The notes beneath the pieces are model-generated. The model did no database searches. It saw only the letters and a list, made by a program, of their open reading frames with translations, and was not told the origin of the DNA. Shown here in pieces: positions 1-7,474 of a stretch of 57,039 nt of DNA; the first letter of the stretch is position 1, and the number at the start of each line of letters is the position of its first letter. The stretch is from an uncultured Bacteroidota bacterium. Its GTDB lineage: Bacteria; Bacteroidota; Bacteroidia; Chitinophagales; Chitinophagaceae. The DNA lies in assembly GCA_903927185.1 (NCBI GenBank), contig CAIYLW010000019.1, forward strand, positions 1 through 57,039, in the 5' to 3' direction. The position numbers and the translations under genes were made by a program.

Positions 1-1838
1 TCCAAAGTACTCATATCAAAAGCAGCGTTTGCTTCAGCACTAAATATTCCTTTTGCATATTTTAAATCCAATTGTTTTAATCTTGTTTTTGCAATGGAAC
101 GCACGGTAACTTCTTTGAGTGTTGTTTGCTGTTTTAATAAGTCAACTCTTTTTTGTTCTTCAATGAGGTACTGAAATTTATTAAGCCCAGTTGTATCAGT
201 GGTGATGGAATCTGATCTGAGTTCCACATTAGAATCGATTTTAAAAAAATCATTTTCAATTTTTACTTTGACTTTGCCTGGATGTTTAATACCCTCAATC
301 GTATAAAAAATTTTTGTGGTATCGTATAGAATTACATTTTTTGCAGTAAAGCTTCCATCATCCATTATGGGAACAGTCAACATATTTTCGCTGGAATCTT
401 TTGCAGAAAATATTAAATTGATTGTCACAGGGGTATTGTTTTTATTATTGGGTAGAGCCGGAATTTTTCCAATTAAAGTTTGATAGCCTGAATCTTTTAC
501 AAAGGGTAAATTAGTTAATGGATGATTTAAAATGCTGTTCCATTTAAATCTTCTCCATCCATTGGTTAGCATCACTAAGTCTAAATAATTGGAGATGCTG
601 TCTGCATTAGAACTAAAATAATAGGTGGGTTGGTAAATATTTCCGGTTAAATCTCCTTGAAGTAACAATTGTGATTCAATAGTATTTTCAGGCTCACCAT
701 TTAATGCCGCATCTGTGATGGCTAGGGAATAGTTGGCATAACTACTATCGGCCATTTCAATTTCTATTACATTTTTACCTCGCTTTACAGTATTAAGGGT
801 ATCTACTTTAATAGTTGTGTTGATGAGGTAATCTGTATTTTTTATAAATAAAACTCTCTCACATAATGGTATTTTATTAGCATCAAATAAAGTGAGTTGT
901 AAAATACCTGAACTAATCTTGCTCAAGGGTAAGGTACTTGAGAGTGATTCTTTATCAGAGAGATTGATATTTGCTTTAAAAAGAATCCTTCCGTTCATCT
1001 GTGCAACTAACACCGAGTTTTTCATAGATTCTGGTACAGTTTGCGTTCTTTGAATATGAAAGATCCTGTTAGCTGTTCCTGATTCGATTATTAAATTCAC
1101 TCCTTCATTAACTGCATCCGGCAAAAATTTTTGATGAGTTACTCCAAGAATGTCTTTCCATTCAGCGGTATAGGATTCATTTGATAATGGTAGGATTAAA
1201 AACTTTCCCATTCCATCATGTATAGATTTAAAGGATGTGATTGAATCACCTGCTTTATTTCTAATGATTCCTTTAACAGATTCTGGAAGGCCACTTTGAT
1301 TAACAGCTTTGAATGCAATTGAGTTTTGTTTATTTAAAATGAGATTGCCCGACTCTGGTAAAAACTGAACGATGGTTTGTGGTAATGCTGAATTAGTTAT
1401 TTCTTGTTTTGTTAAAGCAGTAATAATGGATAATTTTTGCTTGAAAAAATATGCCGAATCGAAATTTCGCATCCATTTAGTATAAGCAATAGCTTGAATG
1501 TATTTGCCAGTATATTTTTCAGGCACATTAAAATTTCCAGAGGAATAGCAATAGTTGATAGGGGTAATTGTTGAGCTAATTAATTTCCCCTGATCATCAT
1601 ACCAATCGATATAAAAGTTTTTGGAAATCAGGGAAGGTTCAAATCCATTTAATAGATAAGCTTTATACCAGATGGTTTGCCCTGCAGCATACCTACTATT
1701 ATCAAAATGTACATAAGCTTTTTCGAAAGAGGATTGTTGATAGAAGTTCGTTAAAGCAGAATCAATATTTTGAGCTTTTACACCTAAATAATACAAGGAT
1801 GTTAAGAGAAAAATGCTAATGATCTTGTAATTTCTCAT
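1..1838 (-). CDS. Secreted MG2-domain / TonB-plug protein, 3' end outside window
   Basis: About 612 codons of an open frame run off the left edge, so the C-terminus is missing. The start ATG at 1838 gives a signal peptide ending near KAQ at residues 21-23. Residues about 40-60 (AYVHFDNSRYAAGQTIWYKA) match the opening strand of the macroglobulin MG2 domain found in large Bacteroidota surface proteins. The last 50 residues visible hold LKEVTV, the usual lead-in to a TonB plug domain. Family knowledge: such proteins are 800-950 residues long, sit in the envelope, and have a plug without a full receptor barrel. The substrate is unknown. The gene is divergent from the LysE-type gene, with 160 bases between the two starts. 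It was read by hand and seemed free of stops. Confidence 0.72.
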   Translation of the reverse strand, partial: MRNYKIISIFLLTSLYYLGVKAQNIDSALTNFYQQSSFEKAYVHFDNSRYAAGQTIWYKAYLLNGFEPSLISKNFYIDWYDDQGKLISSTITPINYCYSSGNFNVPEKYTGKYIQAIAYTKWMRNFDSAYFFKQKLSIITALTKQEITNSALPQTIVQFLPESGNLILNKQNSIAFKAVNQSGLPESVKGIIRNKAGDSITSFKSIHDGMGKFLILPLSNESYTAEWKDILGVTHQKFLPDAVNEGVNLIIESGTANRIFHIQRTQTVPESMKNSVLVAQMNGRILFKANINLSDKESLSSTLPLSKISSGILQLTLFDANKIPLCERVLFIKNTDYLINTTIKVDTLNTVKRGKNVIEIEMADSSYANYSLAITDAALNGEPENTIESQLLLQGDLTGNIYQPTYYFSSNADSISNYLDLVMLTNGWRRFKWNSILNHPLTNLPFVKDSGYQTLIGKIPALPNNKNNTPVTINLIFSAKDSSENMLTVPIMDDGSFTAKNVILYDTTKIFYTIEGIKHPGKVKVKIENDFFKIDSNVELRSDSITTDTTGLNKFQYLIEEQKRVDLLKQQTTLKEVTVRSIAKTRLKQLDLKYAKGIFSAEANAAFDMSTL

Positions 1839-1998
1839 TCAATCTTATTTTGGTGAAAGATAAACTAAACAGTAGTATTTTATTTTATATCAAAATTTAT
1901 GCCGATTGAACTTTTTAACTCCTAGATTCATTTTAGTTATTATAAATGATGATTTAGTTTTAATTTAATAATCTGTTAGATTGACTAATATTGTTACT

Positions 1999-2628
1999 AT
2001 GCTTACAACTCTGTTTTTTGGATTTCTAGTCAGTTTTCTTGGTCAATTGCCTTTAGGTAACATGAGCTTTACTGCCACACAAGTTGGCTTGCAGGAAGGG
2101 TTTAAAAAAGCCTGGCAATTTGCTATTGGTGTGGCAATTATTGAAATGGTCTATCTCCGTTTCGCTTTAATTGGCATGGATTGGGTAGTTATGCATAGAA
2201 TGATATTTCTGGGATTAGGATGGTTGACCGTTGTTTTGTTTTTAGTATTAGGAATTATAGCATTTATTACTGCAAGAAAACAACAAACAGAAAAGAAAGC
2301 CTTGGTATTAAAAAATAATATCCATCGTTTTTTATTAGGTATGATGATGAGTGCCTTGAACCCGGTACAAATACCTTTTTGGTTTTTGTGGACTTCCACT
2401 TTGATTCAAGCTAAAATGTTAGCTGTAAATCCTTTTGCTTATAATTTATTTACAATTGGAGCGGGCACTGGAACTATTGCTGGACTAGCTGTTTACATTC
2501 ATGGAGGCAACTGGCTTGTAAACAAACTGAAAACTAGTAATAAAACTTTGAATATGGTAATGGGAATTATCTTTCTACTAACTGCATTGTTACAATTATA
2601 CCGGATCGTTTATAAGCCCTTTATTTAA
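1999..2628 (+). CDS. LysE/RhtB-family membrane exporter
   Basis: This is a 209-residue, six-helix hydrophobic protein. Near the N-terminus GQLPLGNMSFTATQ corresponds to the Pro-Gly region of the LysE fold, followed by a charged cytoplasmic loop (TARKQQTEKK, about residue 90) and further helices. The family exports amino acids or other small cationic metabolites across the inner membrane; the substrate cannot be told here. A TTG at 1981 would add six residues, but ATG 1999 places the first helix at the usual distance from the start, so it is preferred. The stop codon abuts the stop of the convergent iron-sulfur gene with no spacer. Confidence 0.7.
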   Translation: MLTTLFFGFLVSFLGQLPLGNMSFTATQVGLQEGFKKAWQFAIGVAIIEMVYLRFALIGMDWVVMHRMIFLGLGWLTVVLFLVLGIIAFITARKQQTEKKALVLKNNIHRFLLGMMMSALNPVQIPFWFLWTSTLIQAKMLAVNPFAYNLFTIGAGTGTIAGLAVYIHGGNWLVNKLKTSNKTLNMVMGIIFLLTALLQLYRIVYKPFI

Positions 2629-3939
2629 TTACATTTCTGCAGTCCAAAGATCCCGATCGTCGGGTGAGAACTTCCATGGTGCAAAATTATTTTCAATATT
2701 ACTGAATGTGCCATTCCATTCCTGGGGTGCATTGCTTTCTTCCATTATCAATGAACGTCTTAATTCTGCAATTATATTTAATGGGGAAATACTTACCGGA
2801 CAAGCTTCCACACAGGCATTACAAGTAGTGCAAGCTCTTAATTCTTCTACAGAAATATAATCATGTAATAATGATTTCTGATCGTCAACAAATGCTTTAT
2901 TGAGTGTGATATTCTTTCCTACTAATTCCAAACGATCACGGGTACTCATCATGATCTTCCGCGGACTTAATATTTTGCCCGTTGTATTAGCAGGACATGC
3001 AGCAGTGCATCTTCCACATTCGGTGCAACTATAGGCATCTAATAAACTTTTCCAGCTTAAATCAAACACGTCTTTTGCCCCGAATCTTGCTGGTGGAGGA
3101 GCATCGGTAGGAGCTAATTCGGGTTGCATCGCATATAACACTTCGTTTTGAACTGAAGGCATATTCTTCATCTTACCCATCGGCTCTAACCTCGCATAAT
3201 AGGCATTGGGGAAAGCCAATAAGATATGTAAGTGTTTTGAATAGGGTAGGTAATTCAAGAATGAAAAAATTCCTACAATATGTAACCACCAACATGACCT
3301 TTCAATTGCTATTATTGTACTTTCGTTTAATCCGGCAAATAAAGGACTGATTATTCCAGAAAAAAAGAATTGTCCGGTTTGATGATAGTGTTCACTTCCA
3401 TGAGATTGGAGGGTTAAATCGCAAGCGTTCATAGTTAGAAATAAACTCATCAACACAATCTCCGTGACTAGAATATAATTTGCATCAGATCTTGGCCATC
3501 CGTTCAAATCCTTACTCACAAAGCGCTTCAGCTTGAGGACATTTCTACGAATTAAGAAAATAACACAAAAAAAGATCACGCTGACGGCCAAAAATTCGAA
3601 GGCATCTAACAACCAATTATACAATGATCCTAAAAAAGGAATAAATAAACGGTGAGTGCCTAGAAGTCCGTCAAGAACAATTTCTAATACTTCCATATTG
3701 ATGATAACGAAGCCCACATAAACAAATAAATGCATCACCGCCACCAAAGGATTTTTAAACATTTTCTTCTGGCCGAGGGCTAAAAGAAATAAGTTTTTCC
3801 AACGAAGGGATGGTTGATCGTTGAGGGTTTCAGGTAATCCCAGAAAAACATTCCGTTTTATTTCACCAGCTTTTTTGCTGAAAAGCCATATTGAAACTCC
3901 TGTTAATACTAGGAATAGAATTTGTTGAAGGATGGCCAT
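2629..3939 (-). CDS. Membrane-bound 4Fe-4S dicluster oxidoreductase subunit (HdrC/E-like fusion)
   Basis: This 436-residue protein has about six N-terminal membrane helices (residues 1-250), similar to the nitrate reductase gamma / HdrE cytochrome b fold. A C-terminal ferredoxin-like domain carries two clusters: CTECGRCTAACP near residue 305 and CTTCNACVEACP near residue 365. The protein probably moves electrons between a membrane quinone and a soluble partner. In Bacteroidota the next gene downstream is commonly a CCG-domain HdrB/D-like protein. Here the downstream neighbour is the convergent LysE-type gene, so the partner must be encoded elsewhere. ATG 3939 is the only plausible start. Confidence 0.8.
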   Translation of the reverse strand: MAILQQILFLVLTGVSIWLFSKKAGEIKRNVFLGLPETLNDQPSLRWKNLFLLALGQKKMFKNPLVAVMHLFVYVGFVIINMEVLEIVLDGLLGTHRLFIPFLGSLYNWLLDAFEFLAVSVIFFCVIFLIRRNVLKLKRFVSKDLNGWPRSDANYILVTEIVLMSLFLTMNACDLTLQSHGSEHYHQTGQFFFSGIISPLFAGLNESTIIAIERSCWWLHIVGIFSFLNYLPYSKHLHILLAFPNAYYARLEPMGKMKNMPSVQNEVLYAMQPELAPTDAPPPARFGAKDVFDLSWKSLLDAYSCTECGRCTAACPANTTGKILSPRKIMMSTRDRLELVGKNITLNKAFVDDQKSLLHDYISVEELRACTTCNACVEACPVSISPLNIIAELRRSLIMEESNAPQEWNGTFSNIENNFAPWKFSPDDRDLWTAEM

Positions 3940-3989
3940 AGAAAAAATTTATACGCTAAGTTAACAGTTTTGTATTGTTGTAAATTGGA

Positions 3990-4020
3990 TTGGGGAATGG
4001 TTTTATTGTGCTTATTTTTG
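3990..4020 (+). promoter_or_regulatory. Bacteroidota-type promoter for the PyrR-like gene
   Basis: TTG at 3990-3992 and TATTTTTG at 4013-4020 are separated by 20 bases, a good match to the -33/-7 consensus. Transcription would begin around 4024, about 15 bases before the TTG start at 4040, which supports that start. Confidence 0.6.
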
Positions 4021-4039
4021 AGTCATAAAATAGAAAGTC

Positions 4040-4543
4040 TTGGAAAAGAAATATATCCTTAATCAGGAATCTGCAAATCAGAAACTGCATAGAATGGCCC
4101 TCGAATTAGCGGAGAACCTTAGTGGTAGTGATGCAGCTCTTATTTTGGTAGGTGTCAAAGACAGCGGATTGGTTATCGCTAATAAGATTGCAGTGTTGAT
4201 AAGGCCCTATATCAAAAACGAAATCAAGATAATATCAGTTAGCCTTGATAAGGATCTGCCCAAAGAAGTAGTTTTGAGCGAAAACATTAATTTAAATGAT
4301 TTAAATGTTGTTTTAATAGATGATGTAGCCAATAGTGGCAAAACTCTTTTATATGGATTAAAGCCCTTTTTAAGTTATTACCCTCGAACTGTACAAACGA
4401 TGGTAATGGTAGAAAGGATGCACAAACTCTATCCCGTTAAGCCCGATTACGTGGGACTATCTGTAGCTACTACGCTAGAAGATCATATTCAATTGGAAGT
4501 ATCCAATGATGAGGTGATGGGAGCATATATTACACAGAGGTAA
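4040..4543 (+). CDS. PyrR-like phosphoribosyltransferase
   Basis: This 167-residue type I PRTase-fold protein has the PRPP-binding loop at VVLIDDVANSGKT (about residues 95-107), which is the acidic pair followed by the small-residue phosphate loop. PyrR members are bifunctional in some bacteria, acting as uracil phosphoribosyltransferase and as attenuator of the pyrimidine operon. No pyr genes or attenuator are near, so regulatory activity is not shown. The start is TTG at 4040; the next in-frame ATG is at codon 19 and would remove conserved N-terminal sequence. The gene stands alone with its own promoter and is followed by an A-rich repeat. Confidence 0.7.
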   Translation: MEKKYILNQESANQKLHRMALELAENLSGSDAALILVGVKDSGLVIANKIAVLIRPYIKNEIKIISVSLDKDLPKEVVLSENINLNDLNVVLIDDVANSGKTLLYGLKPFLSYYPRTVQTMVMVERMHKLYPVKPDYVGLSVATTLEDHIQLEVSNDEVMGAYITQR

Positions 4544-4573
4544 AAAATAAAAATTCAAAATTCAAAAAAAAAG
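4544..4573 (+). repeat. Copy of a post-stop A-rich element (AAATTCAAAATTCAAAAA)
   Basis: The sequence directly after the stop codon is a short A-rich run built from AAAATTC units. Similar runs follow the stops at 7363, 7475 (minus), 13871, 19241 and 31481. Confidence 0.5.
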
Positions 4574-4585
4574 AAAGGGATTATT

Positions 4586-4774
4586 ATGATCATTAGCTTA
4601 CCAACTAAAATGAGAGTTTATCAAAAGAATTAGAATATATTTTTTGGATTGTCATTGTTCTTTTTTGTAGTCTCTTCATTCTGGATGTTTTTGCCCAAAT
4701 CAACTATTTTTAAGAAAGGACTTTATTTTACTTTAGCAGGTATTGTACTAACGATTGTTTTATTGATCATTTAA
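4586..4774 (+). pseudogene. Possible small two-helix membrane protein gene broken by an in-frame TAG
   Basis: From ATG 4586 (or ATG 4610) the frame reads 62 codons to TAA 4772-4774, interrupted only by TAG at 4631-4633 (codon 16). Downstream of the TAG are two hydrophobic stretches, FGLSLFFFVVSSFWMF and LYFTLAGIVLTIVLLII, joined by a short basic loop (LPKSTIFKKG), typical of a tiny helical-hairpin membrane protein. The alternatives are a shorter protein starting at a TTG after the stop, or chance. This is the only candidate gene in the 314-base gap between 4544 and 4857. Confidence 0.35.
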
Positions 4775-4857
4775 AATAATTCGCCTATTCTGCTTTAGTC
4801 ATTGAAGAAATAATTACAATGATTATATTCGTCATAAATAATTAAAAATTTCAAACA

Positions 4858-6585
4858 ATGGATGCTGCTATACAAGAAAGAGTAAACGTTTGGGTAAATG
4901 GCAATTATGATCAGGCAACGAAAGATTCGATTAGCCAATTACAAGCCAGTAATCAGGATGAATTAGCGGATTCTTTTTATAGAAACCTGGAATTTGGAAC
5001 TGGCGGTTTAAGAGGCATAATGGGTGTTGGTACGAATCGTATCAATAAATATACCATTGGAATGGCTACTCAAGGCTTTGCCAATTACCTCAAAAAAACT
5101 TATGGTACTGCAGAAATTAAAGTAGCTATTGCACACGATAGCAGAAACAATAGTCGCTTCTTTGCCGAAACTACTGCGAACGTTTTTGCAGCCAATGGTA
5201 TCAAAGTATTTTTATTTGAAGCATTACGTCCCACTCCAGAATTAAGCTATGCCATTCGTCATCTGGGATGCAATGGTGGTGTGGTTTGTACAGCTTCTCA
5301 TAATCCAAAAGAATATAACGGATATAAAGCTTATTGGAATGATGGTGGGCAGTTAGTTCCTCCGCACGATAAAAACGTTATTACAGAAGTTGAAGCAGTA
5401 TCTGGCATTGATGAAGTGAAATGGAATGGTGGAGAATCTAATATTACCATTCTTGGTAAAGACATGGATACTGATTATATCAACATGGTGAAGGGATTGA
5501 GTGTATATCCAGACATGATTGCACGCCAACACGATCTTAAAATTGTGTATACCCCCATTCATGGTACTGGTATTACGTTAGTTCCAGCAGTATTACAATC
5601 TTTTGGTTTTACCAATATTACTATTGTAGAAGAACAAGCAACGCCTGATGGAAATTTTCCAACGGTTGCTTATCCTAATCCAGAGGAAGCCGCAACAATG
5701 GGTATTGGATTAAAACTTGCTAAGGATTTGGATGCAGATATTTTATTAGGTACCGACCCGGATGCAGATCGTGTAGCAATTGGCGTAAAAAATCATCATG
5801 GAGAGTGGGTGTTGATGAATGGAAATCAGACTGCAGTGTTAGCTTGTAACTATATGATGGAGGCCCGCAAGGCCAAAGGTATTGCACAGCCGAATGATAT
5901 GGTGATCACTACCATTGTAACAACACAAATGATTAATGATTTAGCTGCTGGATACGGAGTGGCATGTTATAATGTGTTAACAGGATTTAAATGGATTGCA
6001 GAACTGATCAAAGCAAAAGCGGGTAAAGAAAATTATGTAATAGGAGGGGAAGAAAGCTTTGGTTTGATGATTGGAGATCAAGTTCGTGATAAAGATGCCA
6101 TCAGTGCGGTAGCGTTGATGTGCGAGATGGCTGCTTATGCAAAAGATCAGGGGTTAACATTGTTCGACAAAATGATTGAACTGTATCAACAATATGGTTT
6201 CTATTATGAGAACCTGATTAGTATTACAAAGAAGGGAATGAATGGTCAGAAAGAAATTGCAGACATGATGGATGGCTATCGTAAGAACCCTCCATTATCT
6301 ATCGATGGTTCTAAAGTGTTGCAATTACTGGATTATGAATTGTCGAAAGGAACGAATCCTTCCACTGGCGAAACATGGCCGATTACGCTTCCAAAAAGTA
6401 ATGTATTGCAATTTATTACAGAAGATGGCAGTAAGATTTCGGCAAGACCTTCTGGTACTGAACCAAAAATTAAGTTCTATTTCAGCGTAAAAACTGAACT
6501 GGCCAGTAAGGCAGCCTTTGATGAAACCTTTGCTGTATTAGAAAATAAAATCAAAAGAATCATCGCTGATATGCATTTGCAATAA
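4858..6585 (+). CDS. Phosphohexomutase (phosphoglucomutase/phosphomannomutase family)
   Basis: This 575-residue alpha-D-phosphohexomutase interconverts hexose 1- and 6-phosphates in the cytoplasm. The phosphoserine loop is TASHNPKEYNG with Ser147, the magnesium loop is DPDADR at about 300-305, the sugar-binding loop is GGEESFG near 395, and the phosphate-binding loop RPSGTEPK lies near the C-terminus. The length and the N-terminal FGTGGLRG fit the large PgcA/PGM2-type subgroup, which acts on glucose phosphate. Substrate preference is inference. A second, shorter member (GlmM type) is at 25644. The gene is single, preceded by a long gap and followed by a hairpin terminator. Confidence 0.9.
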   Translation: MDAAIQERVNVWVNGNYDQATKDSISQLQASNQDELADSFYRNLEFGTGGLRGIMGVGTNRINKYTIGMATQGFANYLKKTYGTAEIKVAIAHDSRNNSRFFAETTANVFAANGIKVFLFEALRPTPELSYAIRHLGCNGGVVCTASHNPKEYNGYKAYWNDGGQLVPPHDKNVITEVEAVSGIDEVKWNGGESNITILGKDMDTDYINMVKGLSVYPDMIARQHDLKIVYTPIHGTGITLVPAVLQSFGFTNITIVEEQATPDGNFPTVAYPNPEEAATMGIGLKLAKDLDADILLGTDPDADRVAIGVKNHHGEWVLMNGNQTAVLACNYMMEARKAKGIAQPNDMVITTIVTTQMINDLAAGYGVACYNVLTGFKWIAELIKAKAGKENYVIGGEESFGLMIGDQVRDKDAISAVALMCEMAAYAKDQGLTLFDKMIELYQQYGFYYENLISITKKGMNGQKEIADMMDGYRKNPPLSIDGSKVLQLLDYELSKGTNPSTGETWPITLPKSNVLQFITEDGSKISARPSGTEPKIKFYFSVKTELASKAAFDETFAVLENKIKRIIADMHLQ

Positions 6586-6608
6586 TGACAATTAAAATAA
6601 CAATTGAG

Positions 6609-6650
6609 GAAAACTGCTGTGAAGAAATATTTCATGGCAGTTTTCTTTTC
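6609..6650 (+). terminator. Hairpin terminator after the phosphohexomutase gene
   Basis: GAAAACTGC (6609-6617) pairs with GCAGTTTTC (6637-6645), with an inner TGAA/TTCA pair and a T-rich tail to 6650. Confidence 0.65.
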
Positions 6651-6706
6651 ACATAGGGCCTAATCCTTCTTACAGAATCTTTTCATGGCTTATATTCGTA
6701 GTGCTT

Positions 6707-7363
6707 ATGAAACAATATGTGGATAGCTACCAGCACAAGGGGCTTCGAAAAAGGTTAGTTGACTTACTTCGTACGAAAGGAATTACCGACGAACATGTTC
6801 TGGATGCCATCAATGCAATACCCAGACATTTCTTTTTGGATTCGGCTTTTGATTTAAGAGCTTATGAAGACAAAGCTTTTCCCATTGAAGCTGATCAAAC
6901 GATCTCTCAGCCCTATACCGTGGCCTATCAAACTCAATTATTACAAGTAAAAAAGTCTGAGAAGGTTTTAGAAATTGGAACAGGAAGTATATATCAATCA
7001 AGCGTTCTTGCAGAAATGGGAGCAAGGGTTTATACTATCGAGCGTCAAAAAAAATTATATGATGCACAAAAAGATTTTGTGTTTCGAAGTAAATATCCCA
7101 ATATTAAATTCTTTTATGGGGATGGCTTTGAAGGACTCACCGCCTTTATGCCATTTGATAAAATAATTATCACTGCTGCCGCTCCTTTTATTCCTCCTAA
7201 ATTAATAGAACAATTAAAGCCGGGTGGAATGATGGTAATCCCATTGGATAAAGGTGAAGTTCAACGCATGTTGCGCATTACAAAAAATACAGATGGTACT
7301 TTAAAAGAAGAATCATTTGAAGAGTTTTCTTTTGTGCCCATGCTAACCGGGAAAAACTCTTAA
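6707..7363 (+). CDS. pcm: Protein-L-isoaspartate O-methyltransferase
   Basis: This 218-residue cytoplasmic repair enzyme methylates isoaspartyl residues of damaged proteins using SAM. TISQPYTVAYQTQLL (about residues 66-80) is the family substrate-site motif, and VLEIGTGSIYQSSVLAEMG is SAM motif I. In the family this motif normally reads GTGSGYQ; here Ile replaces the third glycine. The remaining blocks, such as KPGGMMVIP, are intact. ATG 6707 is preferred over the in-frame GTG at 6701. TATATTCG at 6691-6698 is a likely -7 box and would give a very short leader. Confidence 0.88.
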   Translation: MKQYVDSYQHKGLRKRLVDLLRTKGITDEHVLDAINAIPRHFFLDSAFDLRAYEDKAFPIEADQTISQPYTVAYQTQLLQVKKSEKVLEIGTGSIYQSSVLAEMGARVYTIERQKKLYDAQKDFVFRSKYPNIKFFYGDGFEGLTAFMPFDKIIITAAAPFIPPKLIEQLKPGGMMVIPLDKGEVQRMLRITKNTDGTLKEESFEEFSFVPMLTGKNS

Positions 7364-7365
7364 TA

Positions 7366-7398
7366 AGACAAAATTCAAAAGTCAAAATTCAAAAAAAA
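7366..7398 (+). repeat. Copy of the post-stop A-rich element
   Basis: Just after the pcm stop, AAAATTCAAAAGTCAAAATTC runs into an oligo-A tract that forms the left edge of the terminator stem. Confidence 0.5.
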
Positions 7399-7427
7399 GG
7401 CCGCTTATTTTAAGCGGCCTTTTTTTT
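7391..7427. terminator. Bidirectional terminator between pcm and the receptor gene
   Basis: A 17-base perfect stem (oligo-A plus GGCCGCTTA, loop TTT, then TAAGCGGCC plus oligo-T) has A and T tracts on both sides, so it can serve both convergent genes. Confidence 0.85.
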
Positions 7428-7436
7428 ATATATTCA

Positions 7437-7474
7437 AATTTTTGCCTTTTGAATTTTGATTTTTTACTTTTTAT
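7437..7474 (-). repeat. Copy of the post-stop A-rich element, minus strand
   Basis: Read on the minus strand after the receptor stop: AAAGTAAAAAATCAAAATTC followed by AAAAGG. This is the same word set as the copy after pcm on the other side of the terminator. Confidence 0.45.
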
